Source: Sinomonas gamaensis (GTDB taxonomy: Bacteria; Actinomycetota; Actinomycetes; Actinomycetales; Micrococcaceae). Taken from it: a stretch of 64,000 nt of DNA. The notes under the pieces are model-generated. The model did not search any database, was not told the origin of the DNA, and saw only the letters and a list, made by a program, of their open reading frames with translations. Positions 44,706 to 57,050 of the stretch are shown here, piece by piece; position 1 is the stretch's first letter, and each line of letters opens with the position of its first letter. The position numbers were made by a program, and so were the translations under genes. The stretch covers positions 62,001-126,000 of the forward strand of contig NZ_SSCL01000002.1 of the NCBI RefSeq assembly GCF_005876955.1, given 5' to 3'.

Positions 44706-46030
44706 CCGTCGCCGTCCTGCTGGCCATGGCGCTGGCGTTCACGGCGCTTGCTGCACTCCTGACGGCGGTTGAGGCCGCCCTCGCGTTCCTGCCGCGCCAC
44801 GAGGCCGAGGAACGCATCGAGGAAGGCCACGCGAAGGCCCTCGCGACGGTGCTCGCGACCCCGATTCCCCATGTGCGTGCCCTGCGCTTCTGGCGCATCT
44901 GGTTTGAGACCGCTTCGGCCGTGGCGGTCGCCGTCCTGATGCTGAGCTGGCTGGAGAACATCTGGCTTGCCGGGCTCGCGGCCACCATCGTCATGGCCCT
45001 CATCGGCTTCCTGCTGGTCGGAGTGTCTCCCCGCCAGCTCGGGCGGAGGCATGCCCTCGCGGTCGCAGCGTGGACGGCGCCGCTGACCTCCTGGCTTCGG
45101 CGGATCCTCGGCCCCATCCCGGGATGGCTCGTCTCGATCGGCTCGGCCGCGACCGGCACGGACCCCAACGAAGAAGACGCGATCTACTCCACGGACGAGC
45201 TGCGCGAATTCGTGGAGCGTGCGAGCGATTCCGAGGATTTCGAGGACGCGCAGGCCGAGCTCCTGCAGTCTGTCTTCGAACTGGGGGAGACCCTCGTGCG
45301 CGCCGTCATGGTGCCGCGGACGGACGTCATCGGCATCGAGGCCGGTTCGACCCTCCGGCAGGCGATGTCCCTCTTCCTGCGGTCAGGCTGTTCGCGCCTA
45401 CCGGTCTACGTCGAGAATCTCGACGATGTGCGGGGCATCCTCTATCTGAAGGACGTCGCCGCGAGACTCCACGAGGCGCCCGAGGCCGTCGGCGAGCCCG
45501 TCGAACTGCACGTCCGCGAGCCGCGCTTCGTCCCGGAATCGAAGCCCGTCAGCGAACTGCTCAAGGAACTCCAGCGAGAGTCGACGCACCTGGCCATCGT
45601 CGTCGACGAATACGGCGGCGTCGCGGGGCTCGTCACCCTCGAGGACCTCATCGAAGAGCTGGTGGGGGAGATCGCGGACGAATACGACGAAGACGATGTC
45701 GAGTCAGTTGAGGTCGAGCCGGGCGTCTACCGCATTCAAGCCCGGATGAGCCTCGATGATCTGGGCGAACTGTTCGACGAGGACATCGAGGACGACGAGG
45801 TCGATACCGCCGGGGGACTCCTGGCCAAGGCGATCGGGAGGGTTCCGATCGTGGGCAGTACGGCGGAGGTCGACGGCATCCGGCTGACCGCGGAGCGCCT
45901 CGAAGGCCGCCGCAAGCGGGTGAGCCACCTCCTCGTCCGGCGCGCCGAACCGGCGGGCTCCGAAGAAGACCAGTGGGCGGGCGAAGCCGGCCGCCATGAC
46001 AGCGAAGCAACAGGGAGGCAGCATGGCTGA
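44702..46030 (+). CDS. CNNM/CorC (HlyC/TlyC) family membrane protein with CBS pair
   Basis: 442 aa. Up to four N-terminal hydrophobic helices (DUF21/CNNM), then a CBS-domain pair (VMVPRTDVIGIEAGSTLRQA; HLAIVVDEYGGVAGLVTLED) and a CorC_HlyC transporter-associated domain. Likely Mg/Co efflux or divalent-cation homeostasis. GTG 44702 overlaps ybeY by 4 nt; the era ATG lies 8 nt inside its 3' end. Confidence 0.9.
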   Translation: MTVAVLLAMALAFTALAALLTAVEAALAFLPRHEAEERIEEGHAKALATVLATPIPHVRALRFWRIWFETASAVAVAVLMLSWLENIWLAGLAATIVMALIGFLLVGVSPRQLGRRHALAVAAWTAPLTSWLRRILGPIPGWLVSIGSAATGTDPNEEDAIYSTDELREFVERASDSEDFEDAQAELLQSVFELGETLVRAVMVPRTDVIGIEAGSTLRQAMSLFLRSGCSRLPVYVENLDDVRGILYLKDVAARLHEAPEAVGEPVELHVREPRFVPESKPVSELLKELQRESTHLAIVVDEYGGVAGLVTLEDLIEELVGEIADEYDEDDVESVEVEPGVYRIQARMSLDDLGELFDEDIEDDEVDTAGGLLAKAIGRVPIVGSTAEVDGIRLTAERLEGRRKRVSHLLVRRAEPAGSEEDQWAGEAGRHDSEATGRQHG

Positions 46031-47000
46031 GCACAGGGGGCGCACCGCGCGCGGGCAGCAGGCGGAGGCAGCGGACGACGGCGGCTTCCGGGCTGGATTT
46101 GTGGTCCTCGTCGGCCGCCCGAATGCGGGAAAGTCGACGCTCACGAACGCCCTCGTGGGCCAGAAGGTTGCCATCACGTCGGCGAAGCCCCAGACCACGC
46201 GGCACACGATCCGCGGCATCGTGCACCGCGCGGATGCCCAGCTCATCCTCGTGGACACGCCGGGCCTCCACCGGCCTCGCACCCTCCTCGGGCAGCGGCT
46301 CAATGACCTCGTCGCCGAGACCCTCTCCGAAGTGGACGCGATCGGGTTCTGCCTGCCGGCCAACGAACGCATCGGCCCCGGTGACCGCTTCATCGCGAAC
46401 CAGCTCGCCGCAGTCGGCCGCAAGCCGGTCGTGGCCCTGGTCACGAAGGCGGACCTCGTGGACCGCGGAGCGCTCGCGCAGCAACTCCTCGCGGTCACAG
46501 AGCTAGGACGGGAGGTCCTCGGCGGGGACGGTTTCGCGGACATCGTTCCGGTCTCCGCGAAGGACGGCTTCCAGGTCGAGACGGTGGCGGACGTCCTCAT
46601 TTCGCACATGCCGCCCTCGCCGCCCCTCTATCCGGATGGGGAGCTCACGGATGAGCCGGAGGCCGTGATGGTGGCCGAACTCGTGCGCGAGGCTGCCCTC
46701 GAGGGAGTGCGCGACGAGCTGCCGCACTCGCTCGCCGTAGTGGTCGACGAGATCGTCCCGCGGGAGGGCCGGCCCGAGGACAATCCCCTCCTCGACGTGC
46801 GGGTGAACCTCTACGTGGAGCGCCCGTCGCAGAAGGCGATCATCATCGGCCGAGGCGGCGAGCGGCTGCGCGACGTCGGGTCGCGGGCGCGGAAGGGGAT
46901 CGAAGGGCTGCTCGGGACCCGGATCTATCTGGACCTCCACGTGAAGGTGGCCAAGGACTGGCAGCGCGATCCGAAGCAGCTCGGGCGATTGGGCTTCTGA
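46023..47000 (+). CDS. era: GTPase Era
   Basis: 325 aa. G1 GRPNAGKSTLTNALVGQK, G2 TTRHTIRG, G3 DTPG, G4 TKAD; C-terminal KH domain with the GxxG loop (IIIGRGGERLRDVGSRARKG). Binds the 16S rRNA 3' end during 30S maturation, working with YbeY. ATG 46023 has GGGAGG 4-5 nt upstream and lies inside the end of the corC gene. Last gene of the operon. Confidence 0.97.
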   Translation: MAEHRGRTARGQQAEAADDGGFRAGFVVLVGRPNAGKSTLTNALVGQKVAITSAKPQTTRHTIRGIVHRADAQLILVDTPGLHRPRTLLGQRLNDLVAETLSEVDAIGFCLPANERIGPGDRFIANQLAAVGRKPVVALVTKADLVDRGALAQQLLAVTELGREVLGGDGFADIVPVSAKDGFQVETVADVLISHMPPSPPLYPDGELTDEPEAVMVAELVREAALEGVRDELPHSLAVVVDEIVPREGRPEDNPLLDVRVNLYVERPSQKAIIIGRGGERLRDVGSRARKGIEGLLGTRIYLDLHVKVAKDWQRDPKQLGRLGF

Positions 47001-47067
47001 GCCATCACAGCCTCCGCTCAGGTGCTTCTGTAAACTGGAAAGAAGCATTTTCTACCGGAGGATCCAC

Positions 47068-48543
47068 TTGGTCACATCAGGGCCCGCCCCGCGTCATGCC
47101 CGGACGCGCCGCAAAGTACCCCTGTGGGTCAAGATCCTCGGCGGCATCGTCGCCCTCGGGCTCGTCGGAGCCATTGCTTTTGCCGGGTACTGGACGTGGC
47201 GCCTCCAGAACAATATCCACGAGGCTCCGCTCAGCGCAGGCAACGCGAAAGCCGATGCGAGCAACGACGCGACCGACCCCCTCCAGATCCTCATCATCGG
47301 AACGGACACGCGGGCCGGCGCCGATGCCGCCTACGGCTCCCAGGACGACAGCTCCGGGTACGGCAACTCGGACGTCATGATCCTCATGAACATCTCGGCG
47401 GACAACAAGGTCGTCTCGATGACCAGCTTCCCGCGCGACCTCATGGTGCCGATTCCGGCGTGTCATGACCCGCAGACCGGGAAGGACTATCCAGCTCAGC
47501 CGATTGGCCAGATCAATGCGGCAATGAAGGAAGCCGGGCCGGGCTGCACCGTGGACACCGTGAACAAGCTGACCGGGCTCCAGATCGATCACTTCATGGT
47601 CGCCGACTTCAACGCGGTCAAGGACCTCTCGAACACGATCGGCGGCGTCCAGGTCTGCGTGACGGCCCCCATTGACGATCCGATGTCGGGCCTCAAGCTG
47701 CCCGCCGGGACCTCCACGATCCAGGGCGAGATGGCCCTCTCCTTCCTTCGCAGCCGCCACGGGGTGGGCGACGGAAGCGATCTTTCGAGGATCAAGTCGC
47801 AGCAGGAGTTCCTCGCCTCGCTCGCCCGCAAGGTCAAGTCGGACGGAACGCTCACGGACGTTCCCAAGCTCCTGAGCATTGCGGACACGATCACCAAGAA
47901 CCTCACGGTCGACTCGGGCTTGGCCAATCCTCAGTCGATGATCACGATCGCCACCCGGCTGCGTTCCGTGGACCTCTCGAAGGTCGCGTTCGTCACCGTG
48001 CCCTGGGAGCCCTTCACGGAGGATCCCAACCGCGTTCAGGTCAAGCAGCCCGACGCCGGCGCGCTCTTCGAAGCGCTCAGGGCGAATCGCGACCTGACCG
48101 CACCGCCGTCCAGCGCACCGGCGAGCGCATCCAGCACGGCCGGGGCTACGCCGTCGTCCGCTGCTCCCACGGCCGCCGCGCCGGCGTACAACAAGGCCCT
48201 CCAGTCCGTTGCCGTGGCGAACGGAACGGGTGTTGCAGCGCAGGCTACGGCCCTCGCCACGTTCCTGAAGGACCAAGGCTTCACGAAGACGACCGCATTC
48301 GCGGCGCCGCCCGTCGCCACGACGAACGTCTACTACGGCCCGAACTTCCAGGATGTCGCCAAGGACGTTGCCGCCTCGCTCGGCATCCCTGAAGGGCAGG
48401 TCCAGGCCGCGGCCATCAGCGGCGTGCAGGTCTATGCCGGGCAGGACTTCACGAGCGGAACCCACTACACGCCGAAGCTCCCCGATACGGTCGTCTCGCA
48501 GACCGCTGCTGACAACACCTGCCAGGCAGCCTTCGGCCAGTAG
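47068..48543 (+). CDS. LytR-CpsA-Psr (LCP) family wall-polymer ligase with LytR_C domain
   Basis: 491 aa. One N-terminal TM helix (VKILGGIVALGLVGAIAFAG, residues 21-40), the LCP domain (LQILIIGTDTRAGADAAYGS; DVMILMNISADNKVVSMTSF with PRDLMVPIP; INAAMKEAGPGC; SFLRSRHG with catalytic Arg) and a C-terminal LytR_C domain after a Ser/Ala linker. Attaches teichoic-acid-like or arabinogalactan-like polymers to peptidoglycan. TTG 47068, GGAGG 6 nt upstream. Confidence 0.92.
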   Translation: MVTSGPAPRHARTRRKVPLWVKILGGIVALGLVGAIAFAGYWTWRLQNNIHEAPLSAGNAKADASNDATDPLQILIIGTDTRAGADAAYGSQDDSSGYGNSDVMILMNISADNKVVSMTSFPRDLMVPIPACHDPQTGKDYPAQPIGQINAAMKEAGPGCTVDTVNKLTGLQIDHFMVADFNAVKDLSNTIGGVQVCVTAPIDDPMSGLKLPAGTSTIQGEMALSFLRSRHGVGDGSDLSRIKSQQEFLASLARKVKSDGTLTDVPKLLSIADTITKNLTVDSGLANPQSMITIATRLRSVDLSKVAFVTVPWEPFTEDPNRVQVKQPDAGALFEALRANRDLTAPPSSAPASASSTAGATPSSAAPTAAAPAYNKALQSVAVANGTGVAAQATALATFLKDQGFTKTTAFAAPPVATTNVYYGPNFQDVAKDVAASLGIPEGQVQAAAISGVQVYAGQDFTSGTHYTPKLPDTVVSQTAADNTCQAAFGQ

Positions 48544-48587
48544 TTTTCGGGTACAGCTACCACGCCCCATCAGCACCACGGGTACAG

Positions 48588-48635
48588 AAAGGGCCCCGGT
48601 TTCCTTCGCCTTCCCGAAGGAAACCGGGGCCCTTT
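48588..48635. terminator. Bidirectional terminator between the LCP and M13 peptidase genes
   Basis: About 21-bp stem, AAAGGGCCCCGGTTTCCTTCG paired with its complement ending GGGCCCTTT, 6-nt loop. A/T ends in both directions serve the convergent genes. Confidence 0.9.
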
Positions 48636-48652
48636 GCTGCTGACTGAGGTGA

Positions 48653-50620
48653 TTACCAGATCTCGACGCGATCCTCGGGCGCCAGCCACATGCCGTCCCC
48701 GTCGGAGACGCCGAACGCTTCATGGAACGCGGTCAAGTTCCGGGCGATGGTGTTGGTGCGGAACTCGTTGGGCGAGTGCGGGTCGATCGCGAGACGTCGG
48801 ATCGCTTCCTCCGACCGGCAGACCTGCCGCCACACCGTGGCCCACGAGATGAAGAAGCGCTGGTCTCCCGTGAGGCCGTCGATCACGGGTGCCTCGGTGT
48901 CGCCGAGGTGTAGTCGGTACGCCTTGAAGGCAATTCCGAGCCCGCCCAGGTCCCCGATGTTCTCGCCGAGGGTGAGTCGTCCGTTCACCGTGTGGCCGGG
49001 CGCCTCGGCGGGGGAGAGGACTTCGAACTGCTCGACGAGGCGCGCGGTGAGCGCCTCGAAGGCCTGCCGGTCATCGTCGGTCCACCAATTGCGCAGGGCG
49101 CCGGTACCGTCGAACTGCGAGCCTTGGTCATCGAAGCCGTGACCGATCTCGTGGCCGATCACAGCGCCAATTCCCCCGTAGTTCACCGCGGGATCAGCGT
49201 CCGGGTGGTAGAACGGCGGCTGGAGGATCGCTGCGGGGAAGACGATCTCGTTCATGAGCGGGTGATAGTACGCGTTCACCGTCTGCGGCGTCATAAGCCA
49301 CTTGATTCGATCCACGGGCTTGCCAATCTCGTCGAGGAGCCGGTCGAGCTCCCCTGCGTGGGCACGCCGCACATTCCCCAGAAGGTCATCTTCGCGGATC
49401 TCCACGCCAGAGAAGTCAATCCACTCGTCCGGATAGCCGATCTTGGACCTGAAGGCGGCGAGCTTCTCGAGAGCGCGCTCTCGGGTTTCGGGGCTCATCC
49501 ACGGCAGCACCGAGATGCTCTGGCGGTACGCCTCGACGAGGTCGGCTACGAGGGCCTGCATCGACTCCTTGTGCTCGGCGGGGAAGTGGCGCTCGACGTA
49601 CAGGCGCCCCACCGCCATGCCGAGCCCGTTCTCGACCGTGGCCACCCCACGCTTCCAGCGCTCCTTGTTCTCGGGGGTTCCGCTGAGCACGGTCCCGTAG
49701 AACGCGAAATGCCGGTCCACGAATTCGGGGGAGAGGAACGGCGCCGACGCCGACACCACGTGAGCGGTGAGCCAGCGCTTCCAATCCTCGAGCGGGACCT
49801 CGGCCAAGAGAGGGCCGACGCCGGAGAGGAAACCGGGATTGCCGACGACGAGCTCGGCTCGCGCGGTCTCCGTCACCCCGGTCTCCTCGCCCCAGGCGGC
49901 GAAATGCGGGAATACGGCTTCGGCTTGCTCGTGGGTGTACAGGTTGTAGGTCTTCTGGGGGTCCCGAAGGGTTACGCGGTCCCAGTGCAGGCCGGCGAGC
50001 CGCGTCTCGAGGCGGACGACGGCGGCGGCGTCTTCAGCAGGGTCGGCGGAACCTATGAGGGTGAAGACGTCCGTCAGATAGGTCGCATAGGCGTCCCGGA
50101 CCTCGGCAAACCGCTCTTCGCGGTAGTACGACTCGTCCGGCAGCCCCAATCCGCCTTGGGAGACATAAAGCAGCACGCGCTCCGGGTTCCCGGCGTCGGG
50201 CGCAGCGTAGTAGCCGAAGAGGCCCTCGCTGCCGCCCCGAGCGAGTCGAGCCGACGTGCGCACGAGCCCTTCCGCATCGGCAATCCCATCCACCTCGGCA
50301 AGCAGGTCCCGGAGCGGCTGAGCGCCCAGCTGGGCGGCGCGCTCTTCATCCATGAAGGACCGGTACATCGCGCCGATCTTCTCCTCGTCGGAACCGGCCG
50401 GGTGCTCGGTCTCGGCGAGATCCCCGATGAGGGCGCGCACGTCCTCCTCGGCCCGATCCCGCAGCTGCACGAACGTCCCGACGAGCGCCCGGTCGGACGG
50501 GATCTCGGTCTCGCGGAGCCACGCGCCATTGACGTGCCGATAGAGGTCGTCTTGGGGGCGCACGCTGTCGTCGAAGTACTCACGGTCCACGCCGGATGGC
50601 GCAGTGGTGCTCTCGGTCAT
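48653..50620 (-). CDS. M13 family zinc metallopeptidase (PepO/neprilysin-like)
   Basis: 655 aa, normal for bacterial M13. Zinc motif HEIGH at about residue 490, third ligand in GENIGDLGGLG, plus NAYYHPLMNEIVFPAAILQP and C-terminal CRSEEAIRRLAIDPHSPNEF with R. No signal peptide, so cytoplasmic oligopeptide cleavage is likely. ATG 50620 with GAGG nearby. Convergent with the LCP gene. Confidence 0.95.
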   Translation of the reverse strand: MTESTTAPSGVDREYFDDSVRPQDDLYRHVNGAWLRETEIPSDRALVGTFVQLRDRAEEDVRALIGDLAETEHPAGSDEEKIGAMYRSFMDEERAAQLGAQPLRDLLAEVDGIADAEGLVRTSARLARGGSEGLFGYYAAPDAGNPERVLLYVSQGGLGLPDESYYREERFAEVRDAYATYLTDVFTLIGSADPAEDAAAVVRLETRLAGLHWDRVTLRDPQKTYNLYTHEQAEAVFPHFAAWGEETGVTETARAELVVGNPGFLSGVGPLLAEVPLEDWKRWLTAHVVSASAPFLSPEFVDRHFAFYGTVLSGTPENKERWKRGVATVENGLGMAVGRLYVERHFPAEHKESMQALVADLVEAYRQSISVLPWMSPETRERALEKLAAFRSKIGYPDEWIDFSGVEIREDDLLGNVRRAHAGELDRLLDEIGKPVDRIKWLMTPQTVNAYYHPLMNEIVFPAAILQPPFYHPDADPAVNYGGIGAVIGHEIGHGFDDQGSQFDGTGALRNWWTDDDRQAFEALTARLVEQFEVLSPAEAPGHTVNGRLTLGENIGDLGGLGIAFKAYRLHLGDTEAPVIDGLTGDQRFFISWATVWRQVCRSEEAIRRLAIDPHSPNEFRTNTIARNLTAFHEAFGVSDGDGMWLAPEDRVEIW

Positions 50621-50723
50621 GGTGCCTCCTCGGCATGCTCGGGTGGCTTCATCTTAGGCGCGGCGAGGGGTCTGAGGCGGGTACCGCCGTCGTGCGTCCC
50701 GGGCCGCATGCTATGGTGGCGAT

Positions 50724-50762
50724 GTGCCACACGCGCAGCGCCTTCTCCTTCTTAGCTGCCGT

Positions 50763-50777
<15 letters not shown>
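50724..50777 (+). CDS. leuA leader peptide with four consecutive Leu codons
   Basis: GTG 50724 encodes PHAQRLLLLSCRGGAL after the start residue, then TAG. The codons CTT CTC CTT CTT form the Leu run, and a further Leu precedes the stop. It lies about 110 nt upstream of leuA, followed by strong pairing segments. Classic layout for ribosome-mediated attenuation sensing leucyl-tRNA. GGTGG lies just upstream as a modest ribosome site. Confidence 0.75.
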
Positions 50778-52640
<1,863 letters not shown>

Positions 52641-52662
52641 GTCTGACGCGATCTCCAGGCAA

Positions 52663-52705
52663 CGTGCCCTGCCCGCCGGTCCTTGCAGGCGGCGGGCAGG
52701 GCACG
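52663..52705 (+). terminator. Terminator hairpin after leuA
   Basis: 15-bp perfect stem CGTGCCCTGCCCGCC / GGCGGGCAGGGCACG, 13-nt loop, 23 nt after the leuA stop. No T-run. Confidence 0.75.
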
Positions 52706-52722
52706 GTGGGAGAATCTAATCC

Positions 52723-53532
52723 ATGGCCGAATCGACGTTCGCTGCGCGGAGCTACCGCGACGACGGCGTCGTGCTGCGCACCTATCGGCTGGGGGAGGCC
52801 GACCGCATCATCGTCCTCCTCACCAAGCGTCACGGTCAGGTGCGGGCCGTGGCGCGGGGAGTGCGGCGCACGGGGAGCCGTTTCGGGGCCCGGCTTGAGC
52901 CGTTCATGGTCGCGGACGTGCAGCTCGTCCGCGGCCGTTCCCTCGAGGTGGTCGGGCAGGCGGTAGCACGCGGCACGTATGGCCGGGAGATCGCGGCGGA
53001 CTATTCGCGCTACACCGCTGCTGCGGCCATGGCCGAGACCGCGGAGCGGCTCACAGCGAACGACGGCGAAGGCTCCCTTCCGCACTATCGGCTCCTCGTC
53101 GGGGGGCTTGCCGCGCTCAGCCGGGGCGCGCACGCCCCGGATCTCATCCTCGATTCGTACCTGCTCAGGGCCCTTTCGACGGCGGGGTGGGCGCCGAGCT
53201 TCACCGACTGCGCTCGGTGCGGCGAGCCAGGGCCGCATTCGGCGTTCTCGGCTGCTCTCGGAGGCATCGTCTGCCACGACTGCCGGCCGCCTGGTTCCCC
53301 TTCCCCCGCCCCCGAGACGGTGAGCCTCCTCGCAGCCCTCCTCTCCGGCGACTGGGGGGTAGCGGACGCTTCGGCCCAGTCCAGTCGCCGAGAGGCTTCA
53401 GGGCTCGTGGCTGCGTATGTCCAGTGGCATCTCGAGCGTTCCGTCCGTTCGCTCCGGCTCGTGGAACGCGACGAGGGCGTTCCCTCGAGCAGTCCGACCA
53501 GCAATCCCCGACAGGAGACCAGCACCACGTGA
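52723..53532 (+). CDS. recO: DNA repair protein RecO
   Basis: 269 aa. OB-fold N-terminus ([40 protein letters not shown]) loads RecA on gaps with RecR. Helical C-terminal domain with zinc Cys ([24 protein letters not shown]). ATG 52723 with GGGAG upstream. Its TGA overlaps the uppS GTG by 4 nt, so the two are coupled. Confidence 0.95.
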   Translation: MAESTFAARSYRDDGVVLRTYRLGEADRIIVLLTKRHGQVRAVARGVRRTGSRFGARLEPFMVADVQLVRGRSLEVVGQAVARGTYGREIAADYSRYTAAAAMAETAERLTANDGEGSLPHYRLLVGGLAALSRGAHAPDLILDSYLLRALSTAGWAPSFTDCARCGEPGPHSAFSAALGGIVCHDCRPPGSPSPAPETVSLLAALLSGDWGVADASAQSSRREASGLVAAYVQWHLERSVRSLRLVERDEGVPSSSPTSNPRQETSTT

Positions 53533-54344
53533 CACCGCGCCGCGCGTCCCAGCCAGTGGCCCCCTACCCGCATCCGAGCGGGGCCCAGCCTCCCGCGATT
53601 CCTGCCCAGTTCGTGCCGCGGCACGTCGCGATCGTCATGGACGGAAACGGCCGGTGGGCGAATCAGAGGGGCCTGCCGCGCATCGAGGGCCACAAAGCCG
53701 GCGAGCCTGCGCTTCTCGATGTCGTGGCGGGCGCGATCGACATCGGCATCGAGTACGTCTCGGTCTACGCCTTCTCCACCGAGAACTGGCGGCGGTCGCC
53801 CGAGGAGGTCCGCTTCCTCATGGGCTTCAACCGGGACGTGCTGCGCCGCCAGCGCGACACGATGAACTCCTGGGGCGTCCGCGTACGGTGGGCGGGTCGT
53901 CGGCCCAAGCTCTGGGGTTCCGTGATCAAGGAGCTCGAAGAAGCCGAGGAGCTCACTCGGGACAACACGACGTGCCACCTGACCATGTGCGTCAACTACG
54001 GCGGGCGAGCCGAGATCGCCGACGCTGCCGCCGCCATCGCGCGTGACGTGGCCGAGGGGCGGCTGAGTCCGCGCGCTGTGTCGGAGAAAACGGTGCAGCG
54101 CTATCTCGACGAACCGGACCTGCCCGACGTCGATCTGTTCCTCCGCAGCTCGGGTGAGCAGCGGCTGAGCAACTTCATGCTGTGGCAGGCCGCCTATGCC
54201 GAGATGGTCTTCATGGACACGCTGTGGCCGGACGTGGACCGACGGACCCTCTGGGAGGCGGTCGAAATCTACGCGCGGCGCGACCGCCGGTACGGGGGAG
54301 CGGTCGACAAGGCGACGTCGAGCCAGGCACCGAGCCGCTCATAG
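53529..54344 (+). CDS. uppS: Isoprenyl transferase (undecaprenyl diphosphate synthase family)
   Basis: 271 aa. [20 protein letters not shown] (catalytic Asp and P-loop-like), [42 protein letters not shown] and the C-terminal dimer motif. Makes the C50/C55 carrier lipid for wall synthesis. GTG 53529 coupled to recO. Its last 76 nt overlap the convergent hydrolase gene. Confidence 0.95.
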   Translation: MTPRRASQPVAPYPHPSGAQPPAIPAQFVPRHVAIVMDGNGRWANQRGLPRIEGHKAGEPALLDVVAGAIDIGIEYVSVYAFSTENWRRSPEEVRFLMGFNRDVLRRQRDTMNSWGVRVRWAGRRPKLWGSVIKELEEAEELTRDNTTCHLTMCVNYGGRAEIADAAAAIARDVAEGRLSPRAVSEKTVQRYLDEPDLPDVDLFLRSSGEQRLSNFMLWQAAYAEMVFMDTLWPDVDRRTLWEAVEIYARRDRRYGGAVDKATSSQAPSRS

Positions 54345-55234
54345 GCTTCATGCCGCACGGCCGGGGCCGAAAGCAGGACATCATGCAGCCCGCCGGGTAC
54401 GAGCACCTCGTCGAGTGACGAGCAGACGGCAGCGGCGGCGCGCCGCATCGGACGGATCGAGAGCACGGCGTCGCGGGTGCGCATGTGCTCGCGCCATACC
54501 AGGCCCGTATCGCTCTTGGCCGCCGCGAGCAGCAGGGCGGGTACCGCGATGCAAGGTCCGCTTGCCAGCTGCCGCTGGGCAGCGAGGATCGACCGCAGCC
54601 ACCCCGCTCGAATGGGAAACGCCGTGCGAGGCCGATAGTCAGACCGCAAGTCCCACTCGCCTCCGGCCTCTCGCGCGATCGCACGCCAGAAGTACCCGCG
54701 CGCGGGAAGCGGGAGGATCCGGTCGGGACGGCGCCGCGCCGCGCCGTCGAGCACGCGTTCCAGCACACGCCCGGCCGTCCGCCCACCGTGAGGTGCGAGC
54801 CAGGGGCTGCTGAGGACGACAGCGCTCAGGCGCTCGGGTCGCTGCTGGGCCTCGAGCGCGACGGCGAGCCCTCCGGTCGAGTGCCCCATGAGCACCACAG
54901 GCCTTTGGCTCTCCTTGCACACCGCGGTGAGGGCCGCATCGATGCTGGCGAGGTAGTGACCGATGGATGGCAGGTACCCCGGTAGGCCGCCGGGTTGGAT
55001 GCTCCTGCCGTGTTCGGGGAGATCGAGCGCGTAGAACCGCCACCCGCGCCGAACCGTGAACTGAGCGAGTTCCGCATTGAAGAAGTAGTCGCTCCAGCCG
55101 TGGACGTAGACAAGCGCCGGCGCCGCCTCCGCCGTCGTCTTCGGAAGGAAGCGCACAAGCGTCCCGCCCGGATCGCCAGCCAAAGCACGCTGCTCGAAAC
55201 CTGGCCCGAGAAAGTCTGGGGCCCACTCATTCAT
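54269..55234 (-). CDS. Alpha/beta hydrolase (serine lipase/esterase type)
   Basis: 321 aa. Oxyanion segment [20 protein letters not shown], nucleophile elbow [17 protein letters not shown] (Ser), His in [12 protein letters not shown]. Resembles monoacylglycerol-lipase-like hydrolases. ATG 55234 is preferred but the upstream site is weak (AAAGGA 11 nt away). Convergent overlap of 76 nt with uppS is real in both frames. Substrate unknown. Confidence 0.87.
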   Translation of the reverse strand: MNEWAPDFLGPGFEQRALAGDPGGTLVRFLPKTTAEAAPALVYVHGWSDYFFNAELAQFTVRRGWRFYALDLPEHGRSIQPGGLPGYLPSIGHYLASIDAALTAVCKESQRPVVLMGHSTGGLAVALEAQQRPERLSAVVLSSPWLAPHGGRTAGRVLERVLDGAARRRPDRILPLPARGYFWRAIAREAGGEWDLRSDYRPRTAFPIRAGWLRSILAAQRQLASGPCIAVPALLLAAAKSDTGLVWREHMRTRDAVLSIRPMRRAAAAVCSSLDEVLVPGGLHDVLLSAPAVRHEAYERLGAWLDVALSTAPPYRRSRRA

Positions 55235-55301
55235 CGCAAGTCCATTCCTTTGGTCCAGGCCAGTTTTGTCGACTCCTGTGAGCCTAGGCGACACTTGATC
55301 C

Positions 55302-56393
55302 ATGCGCTTCTACCCCCTGTTCTTCCGTGCCGCCTTCTCGTGGATGGACGCCGAGCGCGCCCATCGGATCGGCTTCACCGCGATCCGGGCCGTGCACGCA
55401 GCGGGCTTGGGCAAGGTCCTGGAGCGCGCGACCGCACCGGCGCCGTCGTTGCGCACCACCGCGTTCGGCGTCGAATTTCCGTCGCCCTTCGGGCTCGCCG
55501 CCGGCTTCGACAAGGAGGGCAAGGGCATCGAGGCCCTCGCCGAGCTCGGCTTCGGCCACGTGGAGGTCGGCACGATCACGGGACAGGCGCAGCCCGGCAA
55601 CCCCAAGCCCCGCCTGTTCCGGCTCATCAAGGACCGCGCAGTGGTGAACCGCATGGGATTCAACAACGACGGCGCCACCGCCGTTGCTCCCCGGCTCGCC
55701 GCCGCTCGGGCCTCCCTGGAGCGGAAGTACGGCGCGCACCGCCCCGTCATCGGCGTCAATATCGGGAAGACCAAGGTGGTTCCACTGGAGGAGGCGGCGG
55801 ACGACTACCGGATCAGCGCCCGCACCCTCGCACCCTACGCCGACTACCTCGTGGTGAACGTCAGCTCCCCGAACACTCCGGGCCTGCGGCTGCTCCAGAG
55901 CGTCGAGACTCTCCGGCCGCTCCTCGAGGCGGTGCGCGAGGAGTCGACGGCGGCCACCGGCCGCCGCGTTCCGCTCCTCGTCAAGATCGCGCCGGATCTC
56001 GCGGACGCCGATCTCGACGGCGTTGCGCGCCTTGCGCTCGATCTGGGGCTCGAGGGCATCATTGCGACCAACACGACCATCGGCCGGGAGGGGCTCGTCA
56101 GCGACTCCGAGACGGTCGAGGCCTGCGGCGCAGGCGGGCTTTCAGGCGCCCCGCTCAAGGCCCGCTCGCTGGAGGTACTGCGTCGACTCGCCGAGATTGC
56201 CGGGGATCGGCTTGTCCTCATTTCCGTCGGCGGCGTCGAGACCGCGGGCGACGTACAGGAAAGGCTCGCCGCGGGGGCGAGCCTTGTCCAGGGGTACACG
56301 GCGTTCCTCTACGAGGGTCCGTTTTGGGCGGCCGCGGTCAATCGTGGGCTTGCCGCGGCCGGATTTGTCACGACGGGTACTGCCCGCGGCTGA
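55302..56393 (+). CDS. pyrD: Dihydroorotate dehydrogenase (quinone), class 2
   Basis: 363 aa. N-terminal membrane-associating helix ([20 protein letters not shown]), FMN-binding barrel with [50 protein letters not shown] and catalytic Ser in [14 protein letters not shown]. Oxidises dihydroorotate with reduction of menaquinone/quinone. ATG 55302. Its final 26 nt overlap the convergent DUF3043 gene. Confidence 0.96.
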   Translation: MRFYPLFFRAAFSWMDAERAHRIGFTAIRAVHAAGLGKVLERATAPAPSLRTTAFGVEFPSPFGLAAGFDKEGKGIEALAELGFGHVEVGTITGQAQPGNPKPRLFRLIKDRAVVNRMGFNNDGATAVAPRLAAARASLERKYGAHRPVIGVNIGKTKVVPLEEAADDYRISARTLAPYADYLVVNVSSPNTPGLRLLQSVETLRPLLEAVREESTAATGRRVPLLVKIAPDLADADLDGVARLALDLGLEGIIATNTTIGREGLVSDSETVEACGAGGLSGAPLKARSLEVLRRLAEIAGDRLVLISVGGVETAGDVQERLAAGASLVQGYTAFLYEGPFWAAAVNRGLAAAGFVTTGTARG

Positions 56394-56958
56394 CCTGGGG
56401 CTTCGGCAGCCGTAGCGGCCGGAACTGGAGCGCGCGCATCGAGCCGTACCACACGGTGCCGCGCTCCACTTCGCCGAACTTGGCCGTCAGGCGCTTCTTG
56501 AGCTGGCGGGACAGCCAGAACGTGTCGAGGATGACGAGGATGAAGACGATCCAGAACGCCGCGAGGATATAGACCTGCGCGTCGCTGACCTGCGGGACGA
56601 CGAACGAGATGACCACGAACACGAGCGCAGCGAACATGAGGTACTCGCCGACGTTGAAGCGGGCATCGACGACGTCTCGGGCAAAGCGCTTCTGCGGGCC
56701 CCGGTCCTTGAAGGGGAGGTGCCGCTCGTCGCCGGTCTCGAGTGCGCGCCGCACCCGAGCCCGCTCGTCCGCGGCAGCCTGGCGCTCCGCTGCCTTCGAC
56801 GCCTTGCGGTCCGTGGGGACGAGAGGACGACGGCGGGCCGCCTCCTGGTCCTTGCGCCGTGGGGTCGGCGCTCCCTTGCCGACAAGGGGGGAAGTCGGCT
56901 GCTCCTCAGGCTGCCCGGCGCTCTCGGCCGCGGGCTCGTTCTTTCGTCCAAACACCAC
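56368..56958 (-). CDS. DUF3043 family membrane protein
   Basis: 196 aa, actinobacterial. Lys/Arg-rich cytoplasmic N-terminus ([40 protein letters not shown]), then two TM helices ([39 protein letters not shown]) and [17 protein letters not shown] end. GTG start in tandem (GTG GTG) at 56958. Function unknown. Overlaps the pyrD 3' end by 26 nt. Confidence 0.85.
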   Translation of the reverse strand: MVFGRKNEPAAESAGQPEEQPTSPLVGKGAPTPRRKDQEAARRRPLVPTDRKASKAAERQAAADERARVRRALETGDERHLPFKDRGPQKRFARDVVDARFNVGEYLMFAALVFVVISFVVPQVSDAQVYILAAFWIVFILVILDTFWLSRQLKKRLTAKFGEVERGTVWYGSMRALQFRPLRLPKPQVSRGQYPS

Positions 56959-57050
56959 TCAAGGATAGCCAACCGGCCTGCGCATCGGTCCCGAACCGAT
57001 CGCCTCGCTGCGCCATTGTCGCCCTCCGCGCCGGCTTGTACTGTGAAGCC

